The position numbers were made by a program, and so were the translations under genes. The notes under the pieces were generated by a model. That model did not search any database. It saw only the letters and a program-made list of their open reading frames with translations, and was not told the DNA's origin. DNA of 64,000 bases, taken from Pseudomonas simiae. Its GTDB lineage: Bacteria; Pseudomonadota; Gammaproteobacteria; Pseudomonadales; Pseudomonadaceae. Below, in pieces: positions 27,130-35,807 of this stretch. The DNA lies in assembly GCF_900111895.1 (NCBI RefSeq), contig NZ_FOKB01000004.1, forward strand, positions 124,001-188,000, in the 5' to 3' direction. Positions within the stretch are counted from its first letter, which is position 1. Each line of letters opens with the position of its first letter.

Positions 27130-27216
27130 TGTGAGAGCTGGCTTGCCTGCGATGGCCTCAACTGAATGTGCCTGATGTACCGAGTTATCTGCATCGCTGG
27201 CGAGCCAGCTCCCACA
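27130..27216. repeat. REPIN, array copy 1
   Basis: Inverted arms TGTGAGAGCTGGCTTGCCTG and GGCGAGCCAGCTCCCACA. It is slightly diverged from the other copies (GTGAGAG in place of GTGGGAG). Confidence 0.85.
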
Positions 27217-27299
27217 GAAAAGCAGGGAGGTGACTGATCTCTCAGCCAAGCGCGGCGGCCTTAGAGCTGACCCGTTTCCTACTCTCTATCTCGGTCGAA

Positions 27300-27386
27300 T
27301 GTGGGAGCTGGCTTGCCTGCGATGGCCTCGACTGAATGTGCCTGATGTACCGAGGTGTCTGCATCGCTGGCAAGCCAGCTCCCACA
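27300..27386. repeat. REPIN, array copy 2
   Basis: Inverted arms TGTGGGAGCTGGCTTGCCTG and GCAAGCCAGCTCCCACA, the most intact copy in the tandem array. Confidence 0.88.
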
Positions 27387-27467
27387 GAAAAGCAGAGGCG
27401 ACTGATCTCTCAGCCAAGCGCGGCGGCCTTAGAACTGACCCGTTTCCTACTCTCTATCTCGGTCGAA

Positions 27468-27540
27468 TGTGGGAGCTGGCTTGCCTGCGATAGCCTCAAC
27501 TGGATATGCCTGATGTACAGAGGTGTTTGCATCGCTGGCA
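27468..27540. repeat. REPIN, array copy 3 (right arm truncated)
   Basis: The left arm TGTGGGAGCTGGCTTGCCTG is intact. The right arm stops after GCATCGCTGGCA, next to the 3' end of the CorA-like gene. Confidence 0.85.
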
Positions 27541-27543
27541 TGT

Positions 27544-28482
27544 TCACACGACATTGGCGCCCCCCGCTATCCGCTTCAGCCCCACCACCATCAAGCCCGC
27601 CCCAAGCCCCATCGCCAGCAGGAACAACGGGTACGACACCCACCAGGGCGTGCCCGCGGTCATCATGCTGAACTCCGACATGCCGCCAATGCTCGCAATC
27701 AGGTTGAGCGGCAGGAACACCACGTTGATCAGGGTGAGCTTGCGCAACAGGTTGTTCATGCTGTTGTTCATCAGATTGCCGCGCGCATCGATCAGCCCGG
27801 AAAACACGTTGGAATAGATCTCCGCCTGTTTGTAGCACTGATGGTTCTCAATGATCAGGTCATCGATCAGCGCCAGGATTTCCGCGTCGAAGTGCTCCTT
27901 CTCGGCATGGTTGCGCAGCCGCGACAGCACCGCGCCGTTGCTGTGCAGCGCGTTGATGTAATAGATCAGGCTTTCGCTGAGGCTGAACATCTGCATCAGA
28001 TGATGGTTGCTCATGGACGCGTTGAACTGCTGCTGCAATTCCCGGGCGACCAGCTTGATCACCTTGAGATGGCCCAGATAGTGGTGGATGTTGTTGAGCA
28101 AAAGGTCCAGCAACACATCCAGCGGTGTGTGCAGTGGGCGGCGCTTGCCGAGACCGGTCAGCGGGGTTTCGTCGGTGGCAATCACCAGCAGGCGGCTGGG
28201 CGAAAACAGCAGGCCGCAGGACGACACCTCGAACACCAGGTTGCCGCCGCCGGAGTAGTTTTCCGGGCGCTTCCAGATCAGGAACAGATTGTCCGGATGA
28301 AACTCGATGCGTGAGACTTCGTCGGGGTCCAGCGCCGAAGCCAGGGCGTGCTCGTCGAGCTTATGGTGGTCGCGCAGCCACTCGCGCTCGGCCAGGTCAG
28401 GGTTGTTGAACAACAGGATCGGGGCATCGTCACTTTCCCCACCGTACAGCTTGCCGTCGGCCAGTTGAAAACGCTGAATCAT
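27544..28482 (-). CDS. CorA-like divalent cation transporter with GMS in place of GMN
   Basis: A 312-residue CorA/ZntB-family protein. It has a soluble N-terminal funnel domain, a long stalk helix, and two C-terminal transmembrane helices (about residues 255-275 and 285-305). The pore motif that is normally Gly-Met-Asn reads SIGGMSEF, so Ser replaces the selectivity-determining Asn. The transported ion is therefore uncertain. It starts 7 bp after the RimK-like gene on the same strand, so the two are probably co-transcribed. Confidence 0.8.
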   Translation of the reverse strand: MIQRFQLADGKLYGGESDDAPILLFNNPDLAEREWLRDHHKLDEHALASALDPDEVSRIEFHPDNLFLIWKRPENYSGGGNLVFEVSSCGLLFSPSRLLVIATDETPLTGLGKRRPLHTPLDVLLDLLLNNIHHYLGHLKVIKLVARELQQQFNASMSNHHLMQMFSLSESLIYYINALHSNGAVLSRLRNHAEKEHFDAEILALIDDLIIENHQCYKQAEIYSNVFSGLIDARGNLMNNSMNNLLRKLTLINVVFLPLNLIASIGGMSEFSMMTAGTPWWVSYPLFLLAMGLGAGLMVVGLKRIAGGANVV

Positions 28483-28489
28483 CGCCGGG

Positions 28490-30076
28490 TCACCAAACCT
28501 GGCCCTGACGTTTCAACTCCAGACGTCGCACGAACTCCTCCAGCACCAGCCCATACAGGTCGTCCTGCAAGTAGGCATCCTCAATGCCCGCGTCCAGGTT
28601 GGGGTTGTCGTTGACTTCGATCACCACCACTTTGTCGCCGGACTGCTTGAGGTCGACGCCGTAGAGGCCATCGCCGATCAGGTTGGCGGTCTTCACCGCC
28701 AGTTCCACCACCGCTTTGGGCGCTTCGTGGACCGCCAGGGTACGGCACTCACCGTTGATGTCCTGGCCGATGGCCTTGTGGTTGTAGATCTGCCAATGGC
28801 CCTTGGACATAAAGTACTGGCAGGCAAAAATCGGCTTGCGATTGAGTACGCCGATGCGCCAGTCGTACTCGGTGTAGAAGAATTCCTGGGCCAGTAACAG
28901 CACCGAATGCTCGAACAACTCGGCGGTGGCCTTGAGCAAGGCGTCCTGGCTTTCTACCTTGATCACGCCTCGCGAGAAGCAGCCGTCGGGGATCTTCAAC
29001 ACCAGCGGGAACCCCAGGCGCTCGCCGACCCGTTCGAAGTCTTCCGGTCGCTCCTTGTACAGAATCTCTGTGGCGGGCATGCCCAGTTGGTGGCTGTTGA
29101 GCAAGTCGGTAAGGTAGACCTTGTTGGTGCAGCGCAATATCGACGCCGGGTCGTCCATCACCACCAGGCCTTCGCTTTCGGCTTTCTTGGCGAAGCGGTA
29201 GGTGTGGTTGTCGACGCTGGTGGTTTCGCGGATCAGCAAGGCATCGTATTCAGCCAGGCGCGAGTAGTCCTTGCGCTCGATCAACTCGACATCGATGCCC
29301 AGGCCCTTGCCCACGCGGATGAAATTATCCAGCGCCTTGGCATTCGACGGCGGCAATTGCTCCTGGGGATCGTGCAGGATCGCCAGGTCATAACGCGCCA
29401 GTCTCCGTGAGCGCGGCTGGCGCCAGATCTTGCGGCTGAAGTTGTCCAGGGCGTGGGCAAATTGATCTTCCTGATCATCGCGCAACTTGTGCAACACGCC
29501 GGACTTGACCCCTTCTATGTGCCAACCGTTATTCTTTTTGAAATCAACTAACAGAATCGGGCAAGGGAAGGCTTCAAACAATTGACGGGCCAAATCCTGC
29601 AATGGCTCTATATTGGTTCGACCAAAATAAAGTGTCAGGGTAAAGCCTTCGGTATTGCTATAGAGGTGATGATTCAGGGCTTTATCAAGGGTCTTGTCCA
29701 GGTCGTCCAGGGCCAGGCCGTACAGCGACTTCCTGGTCAGTTCACTGATGGTGCGCACCGAGGGAATTACCTTGTGCCCACGGGCTTCGGCGAGCAGCGA
29801 GCAGTAATAACCGTGCCCCAGGTACTTGTAGCCGCGGCACAGGTTGATCACCTGCACACGCTTGCCGGTCTCGCTTTCCCGGGTCTGCTCCAGGTATTCC
29901 TGCGCGGTGACGATGTCTTCGCTGGGGAAGTAGGAGGCCCAATCTTCCTTGCGCTCGACAATGATCACTACTTGACGGGTTCCTTTGAGGGGGACGGGAA
30001 AATAACCTGTATTAGTTATTGTCGCCGCGACTGTTTGCTCGGATACTTCACGCCAATGACCTTGTACCGCCGACAT
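28490..30076 (-). CDS. RimK-like ATP-grasp amino-acid ligase with RLAN N-terminal domain
   Basis: A 528-residue protein in two parts. The N-terminal RLAN-type region (about 20-250) contains INLCRGYKYLGHGYYCSLLA. A C-terminal RimK-type ATP-grasp domain (about 290-510) carries GFPLVLKIPDGCFSRGVIKV, the lysine- and glycine-rich ATP loop, and VVIEVNDNPNLDAGIED, the metal-binding E/N motif. RimK enzymes add glutamate to protein or peptide C-termini; the target here is unknown. It is divergent from a GNAT-C39 peptidase fusion (94-bp gap). That partnership was proposed from comparative genomics to make or modify peptides. Confidence 0.85.
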   Translation of the reverse strand: MSAVQGHWREVSEQTVAATITNTGYFPVPLKGTRQVVIIVERKEDWASYFPSEDIVTAQEYLEQTRESETGKRVQVINLCRGYKYLGHGYYCSLLAEARGHKVIPSVRTISELTRKSLYGLALDDLDKTLDKALNHHLYSNTEGFTLTLYFGRTNIEPLQDLARQLFEAFPCPILLVDFKKNNGWHIEGVKSGVLHKLRDDQEDQFAHALDNFSRKIWRQPRSRRLARYDLAILHDPQEQLPPSNAKALDNFIRVGKGLGIDVELIERKDYSRLAEYDALLIRETTSVDNHTYRFAKKAESEGLVVMDDPASILRCTNKVYLTDLLNSHQLGMPATEILYKERPEDFERVGERLGFPLVLKIPDGCFSRGVIKVESQDALLKATAELFEHSVLLLAQEFFYTEYDWRIGVLNRKPIFACQYFMSKGHWQIYNHKAIGQDINGECRTLAVHEAPKAVVELAVKTANLIGDGLYGVDLKQSGDKVVVIEVNDNPNLDAGIEDAYLQDDLYGLVLEEFVRRLELKRQGQVW

Positions 30077-30170
30077 AATATTTGATCCGCTTTAGAGAAC
30101 TCGACCTTTTCTATTAAGCACGATCTTTTAGAGAAGTCCCGTTTCGTTACGCAACTTTTACGGCGGTCAT

Positions 30171-31271
30171 ATGGCTCTTTGCTTTCGCGTTGCAACCCCC
30201 TGCGATGTGCCTGAACTGGTGGCACTGGAACAGCACTGTTTCACCACCGACCGGCTGTCATCGCGCAGTTTCCAGTGGATGGTCAGCCGCGCCCATGGCC
30301 AGTTGCTGGTGGCGGACAATGACGGGCAACTGCTCGGCTATGGGCTGGTGTTGTTCCACCGCGGTACCTCGTTGGCGCGCCTGTATTCCATCGCCATTGC
30401 CGAGCACGCGCGCGGCCTGGGGTTGGGCAAACAGTTGCTCGCCCGTATCGAAACCATCGCGGTGGAACACGACTGCGCCTACCTGCGCCTGGAGGTGCGC
30501 ACCGACAACCCCGGCGCCCTCGCCCTGTATGAACGCAATGGCTACCGGCGTTTTGCCCTGATCAACGATTACTACGAAGACCACACCGCTGCCCTGCGCC
30601 TGGAGAAACGCATCGTCCAGCATCAGGATGCGCGCCCGCAAAGCGTGCCGTATTACCAGCAGACCACTGACTTCACCTGTGGCGCTGCCTGCCTGCTGAT
30701 GGCTATGGGCGCGCTGGTGCCGAAACGCGTGGCACAACGACGCGAAGAGCTGCAGATCTGGCGCGAAGCGACCACCGTGTTCATGACCGCCGGCCACGGC
30801 GGATGCAGCCCCCAAGGGTTGGCCCTGGCCGCCTGGCGCCGGGGCTTTGCGGTGCGCATGCAGGTGAATGTGCGCGGGCCGCTGTTTTTGGATGGCGTGC
30901 GTGATGCGCATAAAAAGGACGTCATGCGCCTGGTGCATGAGGCTTTCGAAGAGGAATTAGCGAGTAGTGACGTCGAGCAAGTGTTCGGCGGCGCGCTGGA
31001 CTTGCCCCAGGTATTACGCGACGGCGGCCAGCCGCTGGTGCTGATCAGCAGCTACCGCCTCACCCGATCCAAGTCACCGCACTGGGTAATAGTCACCGAC
31101 TGCGACGATGACTTCGTCTACCTTCACGACCCGGACGTTGACCACAGCCAGCACCGTCAGCCCCTGGACTGCCAGCACTTGCCGGTCAGCCATGGGGAGT
31201 TCGAACGCATGTGCCGGTTCGGCAATAACAAATTGCGCGCGGCGGTGGTGGTCTTCACGCCACGTTCTTGA
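30171..31271 (+). CDS. GNAT acetyltransferase fused to C39-like cysteine peptidase
   Basis: A 366-residue bifunctional protein. Residues 1-147 form a GNAT domain with the acetyl-CoA loop in IAIAEHARGLGLGKQLLARI, resembling RimI-type N-acetyltransferases. Residues ~158-366 form a C39-like papain-fold peptidase with C170 (TDFTCGAACLL), H304 (SPHWVIVTD) and D320 (YLHDPD) as a plausible triad. No transporter domain is attached, unlike bacteriocin C39 exporters. Its divergent neighbour is the RimK-like ligase. Its 3' end overlaps the convergent sfnG by 17 bp. Confidence 0.87.
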   Translation: MALCFRVATPCDVPELVALEQHCFTTDRLSSRSFQWMVSRAHGQLLVADNDGQLLGYGLVLFHRGTSLARLYSIAIAEHARGLGLGKQLLARIETIAVEHDCAYLRLEVRTDNPGALALYERNGYRRFALINDYYEDHTAALRLEKRIVQHQDARPQSVPYYQQTTDFTCGAACLLMAMGALVPKRVAQRREELQIWREATTVFMTAGHGGCSPQGLALAAWRRGFAVRMQVNVRGPLFLDGVRDAHKKDVMRLVHEAFEEELASSDVEQVFGGALDLPQVLRDGGQPLVLISSYRLTRSKSPHWVIVTDCDDDFVYLHDPDVDHSQHRQPLDCQHLPVSHGEFERMCRFGNNKLRAAVVVFTPRS

Positions 31272-32340
31272 TCGCAGCCTTGGCCTCCAGCTCACGCACC
31301 AGCGGCAACACGCGCTTGCCGAAGTACTCGACTTCTTCCTGGAAGTGCAGGAAACCGGCGAGCACCAGGTCCACCCCCACCGCCTTGAGCGCGATGATGC
31401 GCTCGGCGACCTGCTGCGGCGTGCCGATCAGGTTGGTCTTGAAGCCATCGTTGTACTGCACCAGGTCTTCGAAGCTGGACTTAGCCCAGTTGCCCTCACC
31501 TTCCGGTGAAGCCTTGCCGGCCTGCTTGGCTGCATCACCAAAGGCATTCACGGCCTCCGGATCGGCCTTGTCGATGATCTCCGCCAACACGGCACGGGCT
31601 TCTTCCTCGGTGTCGCGGGCAATCACGAACGCGTTGACGCCGACCTTGACCGAATGGTTATTCGCCGCCGCCTTGGCTCGAATGTCGTCGACTTGAGCCT
31701 TGATGCCTTCTGGGGTGTTGCCGTTGGTGAAGTACCAGTCCGACACCCGTGCGGCCATGTCCCGCGCCGCCCGCGAGCTGCCGCCCTGGAACACTTCCGG
31801 CTGGCCCAGTGGCTTGGGCTTGAGGGTGTACTCGTTGAAACGGTAGAAGTCGCCCTTGAAGGTGAAGTCGTCCTGGGTCCAGATGCCTTTGAGGGCACGG
31901 ATGAACTCTTCGGAACGACGATAGCGCTCGTCGTGCTCCAGCCAATGTTCGCCGATGGCCTGGAACTCGCCCTTGAACCAGCCGCTGACGATATTCACCG
32001 CGATACGGCCGTTGGTGAGCTGGTCGATGGTCGCCAGTTGCTTGGCCGCCAGCGCCGGTTGCCACGGACCGGGCAGGATGGCGGCGATCACCTTGAGCGT
32101 GGTGGTCGCCGCCAGCAGCGCATGGCTGAACGCTACGGACTCATGCTGGTTTTCGGCGCCGTAGCCGGCGGTGAAACGGATCTGGGTGAGGCCGTACTCG
32201 AAACCGGCGGCTTCTGCAAGCTGCGCCAGTTTGCGGTTGTAATCAATGCCCCAGTGAGTGCGTTGCTCGATCTTGCTGACCACCAGCCCACCGCTGACGT
32301 TGGGCACCCAATAGGCAAATTTCACGGCTTGCTGACTCAT
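31255..32340 (-). CDS. sfnG: FMNH2-dependent dimethylsulfone monooxygenase SfnG
   Basis: A 361-residue bacterial-luciferase-like flavin monooxygenase that converts dimethylsulfone to methanesulfinate for sulfur supply. Characteristic stretches are FAYWVPNVSGGLVVSKIEQR at the N-terminus, RIAVNIVSGWFKGEF, and EVFQGGSSRAARDMAARVSD. It is divergent from a DszC-like flavoprotein, with a sulfite exporter gene nearby. A sigma-54-type promoter lies just upstream, which fits SfnR/sigma-54 control known for sfnG in P. putida. Confidence 0.9.
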   Translation of the reverse strand: MSQQAVKFAYWVPNVSGGLVVSKIEQRTHWGIDYNRKLAQLAEAAGFEYGLTQIRFTAGYGAENQHESVAFSHALLAATTTLKVIAAILPGPWQPALAAKQLATIDQLTNGRIAVNIVSGWFKGEFQAIGEHWLEHDERYRRSEEFIRALKGIWTQDDFTFKGDFYRFNEYTLKPKPLGQPEVFQGGSSRAARDMAARVSDWYFTNGNTPEGIKAQVDDIRAKAAANNHSVKVGVNAFVIARDTEEEARAVLAEIIDKADPEAVNAFGDAAKQAGKASPEGEGNWAKSSFEDLVQYNDGFKTNLIGTPQQVAERIIALKAVGVDLVLAGFLHFQEEVEYFGKRVLPLVRELEAKAAIKNVA

Positions 32341-32379
32341 CGAACGGTACCTCGCACAAAGGGATGTACCCGGGGCTTG

Positions 32380-32395
32380 AGCAGCAAGCGTGCCA
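32380..32395 (-). promoter_or_regulatory. Sigma-54 (-24/-12) promoter of sfnG
   Basis: On the minus strand the sequence TGGCACGCTTGCTGCT has GG and GC exactly 10 nt apart and one mismatch to the TGGCACG-N4-TTGCW consensus. It would start transcription ~28 nt before the sfnG ATG. No upstream activator site was identified. Confidence 0.7.
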
Positions 32396-32593
32396 GGCCG
32401 GTGAAACGCCCATGCCAGGGGCTCTGGGCCGACTTCGAGGTGTCGGCGACGATGTCGCAGAGTGTGCTGGTTTGTCGATCAGCTGTTGCCAGGGCAACAG
32501 TGGCCGAAGGGTCTACCCCGCAAATACGGGCGCTGGCACCCGGCACGGACTGTGCAATCCCCCTGTACCGATCACTGCCCAGGAACCTTGCCC

Positions 32594-33832
32594 ATGACCG
32601 AACAACACGTCATCAACCCGCTGTCTACCGGCGTCGACTACCCGACTCTGGCGGCACGCTTCCGCCCGATTTTTCAGCGCATCGCCGAGGGCGCCCTAGA
32701 GCGCGAACAGCGCCGCACCCTGCCCCACGAGCCGATCCAGTGGCTGAAAGCCGCCGGCTTTGGCGCGGTGCGCGTGCCGGTGGAGTACGGCGGTGGGGGC
32801 GCTTCCCTGCCGCAGTTGTTCGAACTGCTGATCGAACTGGCCGAAGCCGACTCCAACGTGCCCCAGGCCCTGCGCGGGCACTTTGCCTTTGCCGAAGACC
32901 GCCTGAATGCACCGCCCAGTGCCGGTCGCGACCTGTGGTTCAAGCGCTTCGTAGAGGGCGATATCGTCGGCTGCGCCTGGACCGAAATCGGCAACGTGGC
33001 CATTGGCGATGTGGTCACCCAGGTCAGCCCCGACGGTGACCATTGGAAGCTCAATGGAGAAAAGTTCTACAGCACCGGCAGCATCTTCGCCGACTGGATC
33101 GACGTGTATGCCCAACGCAGCGACACCGGCGCCGATGTGATTGCCGCCACCCGCGCCCGCCAGCCTGGGGTGGTGCACAGTGATGATTGGGACGGCTTTG
33201 GCCAGCGCACCACGGGCAGCGGCACGTCGCGCTTTACCGATGCGGTGGTGGAGGCGGACAACGTTATCGACTTTGCTACGCGGTTCAAATACCAGACGGC
33301 GTTCTATCAGTTGGTGCTGCTCGCCAGCCTGGCGGGTATTGGCCGCGCGGCGCTGCGCGACGTGGCACACCAGGTGCGCAGCCGTAAGCGCATCTACAGC
33401 CATGGCAATGCGGCCCATGTCAGCCAGGACGCGCAGGTTCAACAGGTAGTGGGCGAAGTGGCGGCGCTGGTTTATGCCGCCGAGGCAAGCGCGTTGAAAG
33501 CCACGTTGCCGGCGCAACGGGCGTACCTGGCGCGGTTTGGGAGGGATGATATTGTTGAGCGTGAAGCCAATGTAGCGGCCGAGATTGAGTCGGCCACGGC
33601 GCAGGTGGTGGTGTCGGGGTTGATTCAGCGTGCCACCAGTGAGTTGTTCAATGCCCTGGGGGCGTCGGATGTGCGTCAGGGTAAGGCGCTGGACCGGCAT
33701 TGGCGGAATGCGCGGACGGTGTCGTCGCATAATCCGGTGATCTATAAGGCGCGGATTGTGGGGGATTGGGTGGTTAATGGGGTTGAGCCGCCGTTTGTCT
33801 GGCAGATTGGGAATGGGCCGGGCCGGGGCTGA
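32594..33832 (+). CDS. Acyl-CoA dehydrogenase-fold flavoprotein, DszC/SfnB-like monooxygenase
   Basis: A 412-residue protein of the acyl-CoA dehydrogenase superfamily. It has an N-terminal helical domain (GFGAVRVPVEYGGGG), a middle beta domain (CAWTEIGNVAIGDV and WKLNGEKFYSTGS) and a C-terminal helical bundle (HWRNARTVSSHNPVIYKARI). Members near sulfur-starvation genes are FMNH2-dependent monooxygenases (DszC type) or SfnB-like oxidoreductases acting on organosulfur compounds. The start was set by AGGAA 8 nt upstream, and a longer in-frame extension to 32462 is rejected. It is divergent from sfnG, so probably expressed under sulfur limitation. Confidence 0.82.
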   Translation: MTEQHVINPLSTGVDYPTLAARFRPIFQRIAEGALEREQRRTLPHEPIQWLKAAGFGAVRVPVEYGGGGASLPQLFELLIELAEADSNVPQALRGHFAFAEDRLNAPPSAGRDLWFKRFVEGDIVGCAWTEIGNVAIGDVVTQVSPDGDHWKLNGEKFYSTGSIFADWIDVYAQRSDTGADVIAATRARQPGVVHSDDWDGFGQRTTGSGTSRFTDAVVEADNVIDFATRFKYQTAFYQLVLLASLAGIGRAALRDVAHQVRSRKRIYSHGNAAHVSQDAQVQQVVGEVAALVYAAEASALKATLPAQRAYLARFGRDDIVEREANVAAEIESATAQVVVSGLIQRATSELFNALGASDVRQGKALDRHWRNARTVSSHNPVIYKARIVGDWVVNGVEPPFVWQIGNGPGRG

Positions 33833-33883
33833 GTCACTCGGCACATCGCTTAAGCTCGGTGTGCCCGTAATCCAACATTGATT

Positions 33884-33965
33884 TGGAGGGCTTGCCAGCA
33901 ATGCAGGCAACTCGGTATATCAGTTACACCGAGGTGATGCCATCGCAGGCAAGCCAGCTCCCACA
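33884..33965. repeat. REPIN-type repeat (left arm decayed)
   Basis: The right arm CAGGCAAGCCAGCTCCCACA is intact and the left arm is reduced to GAGGGCTTGCCAGCAATG. It is followed at about 33995-34013 by a GGACGGC/GCCGTCC hairpin without a T-tract, which may help end the minus-strand TauE/SafE gene. Confidence 0.75.
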
Positions 33966-34021
33966 TGTTGACCGAGTTCGGCGTTGAATACCGGACGGCT
34001 TTAAGGCCGTCCCAGCCAACA

Positions 34022-34807
34022 TCAGAACGCGAGCTTGTAACCAATCGCCATCAACATAACCGCCAAACAAGGCCGCAACACCCCATCCGGAAGCTTGCCC
34101 GTCATATGGCTGCCGACATAGATTCCCGGCAACGACCCCATCAACAAAAACCCCAACAAATGCCAGTCCATATTCCCCATGCTGGCATGCCCCAACCCCG
34201 CCACCAGGGTCAGCGGCACAGCATGCGCGATTTCAGTCCCCACCAATCGCCGCGTAGCCAGGAACGGATACAGAATAAACAACGCCACCGTTCCCAGCGC
34301 ACCAGCACCGATGGACGTCAGCGCCACCATGGTTCCGAGGACCGCGCCAGTCACCACTGTCAGCGCATTCAGGTTCCGCGGGCTCATGTGATAGCTATCA
34401 CCCGCATGCCGCTGGGCAAACGCCAACAGACTTTTCTTGAACAGAATCGCCAAGGCCGTCAGTAGCAACACTACACCGAGCGCCTGCTTGATCACCGCAT
34501 TCATCACACTGGGGTCGGTATGCAGACTGGCCAGGAACCACAGCGTCAACAACACCGCCGGCACGCTACCCAGGGTCAGCCAGCCGGTGATGGCCCAATC
34601 GATATTCTTGTTCTTGCTGTGCACCAACACCCCACCCGACTTGGTGATGGCGGCATACAGCAGGTCAGTGCCCACGGCGGTGGCCGGGTTGATGCCGAAC
34701 CACAGCAGGATCGGGGTCATCAACGAGCCCCCACCCACACCGGTCATGCCCACGATAAAACCAACGATCAGGCCAGCAATTACAAAACCAAAATTACCCA
34801 CATCCAT
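34022..34807 (-). CDS. TauE/SafE family sulfite/organosulfonate exporter
   Basis: A 261-residue inner-membrane protein with about eight helices and the family's glycine-rich N-terminal motif VGFIVGMTGVGGGSLMTPIL, repeated in the second half around LGTMVALTSIGAGALGTVAL. The ATG at 34807 is preferred to the GTG just before it because AGGT lies 7 nt upstream. Its place beside sfnG and the DszC-like gene suggests export of sulfite released from organosulfur breakdown, although members also move other anions. Confidence 0.85.
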   Translation of the reverse strand: MDVGNFGFVIAGLIVGFIVGMTGVGGGSLMTPILLWFGINPATAVGTDLLYAAITKSGGVLVHSKNKNIDWAITGWLTLGSVPAVLLTLWFLASLHTDPSVMNAVIKQALGVVLLLTALAILFKKSLLAFAQRHAGDSYHMSPRNLNALTVVTGAVLGTMVALTSIGAGALGTVALFILYPFLATRRLVGTEIAHAVPLTLVAGLGHASMGNMDWHLLGFLLMGSLPGIYVGSHMTGKLPDGVLRPCLAVMLMAIGYKLAF

Positions 34808-34898
34808 CACAGCTACCTGCGGCCTTATAAATTTCTGGCCGCAGGATAGCGATTTTTCTTATAACGACTTATATCAATGTGATCTGACTTTATGCCTT

Positions 34899-35669
34899 TT
34901 AGCTCAGACGGTGACAGACATAAGCCTGGGTCTGATACGGAAAGGCCACCGTGTCGCGCCCCTTCAACGCCGGATGCGTATCAATCAAGGCCTGCAATTG
35001 CGCAGTCACTACCGCCTTGGGTGCATCCGGCAGCGCGGCAATAAAGCTCACGGAAAGGAAGCGGTCCATGATCACTTCCTGAGGGCTGCCGACATGACTG
35101 TAGGGAAAACAGGTTACTTCGGGGTCGGAAAAATACTCGCCGGTGAAGGCCTCACGCCAACGCCCCGTATGAAAGCGCGGCGTATCACCCTCGTACGGGG
35201 TGATAATCTCGGTGATGGCGGCGACCCAATCCACCGACTCATCGCGGACATTCCACACCAGGCCAAGCCGACCGTCAGGTTTGAGTACGCGATGGATTTC
35301 TGCGAGCGCGGCTTCAGTGGAAAACCAGTGGAACGCCTGGGCACACACCACTGCGTCGGCGCTGGCAGAGGGCAGTGGGATAGACTCAGCAGTGCCATTG
35401 ACCAGGCGCACATCCGGCAACAGTTTGGTCAACTGCGCGCCCATGGCCGCGACCGGCTCGACGGCGGTCAATGTCGGTGCCAGGGTGCTGAGCAGGCGGG
35501 TGAATTTGCCAGTGCCGGCGCCCAGGTCGATCACGCTCGATTGTGCATCGATGCGCAGTGTGTCGGCGAGCCAGCCCGTGAGTTGCCTGGGGTAGTCCGG
35601 CCGGCCTTGGGCGTAGGTGACGGCCTGGGTAGAGAAACCTTGTTGAGCAGACGTGTGTACACCAGTCAT
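34899..35669 (-). CDS. Class I SAM-dependent methyltransferase
   Basis: A 256-residue methyltransferase of the Methyltransf_11/UbiE-like type. Motif I is VIDLGAGTGKFTRLL, motif II is around LTAVEPVAAMGAQL, and motif IV is ADAVVCAQAFHWF. The substrate is not predictable. The start at the ATG preceding TGVHTS is supported by GAGAG 6 nt upstream. It is transcribed divergently from the DUF3455 gene. Confidence 0.87.
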   Translation of the reverse strand: MTGVHTSAQQGFSTQAVTYAQGRPDYPRQLTGWLADTLRIDAQSSVIDLGAGTGKFTRLLSTLAPTLTAVEPVAAMGAQLTKLLPDVRLVNGTAESIPLPSASADAVVCAQAFHWFSTEAALAEIHRVLKPDGRLGLVWNVRDESVDWVAAITEIITPYEGDTPRFHTGRWREAFTGEYFSDPEVTCFPYSHVGSPQEVIMDRFLSVSFIAALPDAPKAVVTAQLQALIDTHPALKGRDTVAFPYQTQAYVCHRLS

Positions 35670-35807
35670 TGCCAATCTCTCCTCGGGTAAAGCGGGGGCA
35701 CAGTGTGCGCCCTCTCACCTTTATTTTCTAATCGCTGCATCCAATCGTACGCGCCATGGGTAGTCCTTTCAGAAACCCCGCTGTTTTACTGAAATGGAGA
35801 AGTACCC

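Larger units (their letters stand above)
26996..27543. repeat. Gene-free region: tandem array of ~168-170 bp units each carrying a REPIN
   Basis: No gene is seen here. After ~90 bp containing a CCGGAATGCCGG hairpin, a unit beginning TAGAGCTGACCCGTTTC recurs at 27091, 27261 and 27429 (spacing 170 and 168 bp). Each unit contains an inverted REPIN pair; copies 1 and 2 then end in ACTGATCTCTCAGCCAAGCG. The third copy is truncated at about 27540, next to the stop codon of the CorA-like gene. It looks like a local tandem duplication of a REPIN plus flank. Confidence 0.88.

Noticed and set aside
27091..27540. Regularly spaced repeats resembling a CRISPR array
   Set aside because: The units are ~170 bp with an internal palindromic REPIN and conserved flanks. 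There are no short repeats with unique spacers and no cas genes.
32520..32560. Possible second sigma-54 promoter for the DszC-like gene
   Set aside because: TGGCACCCGGCACGG has a good -24 element but no GC at the required distance.
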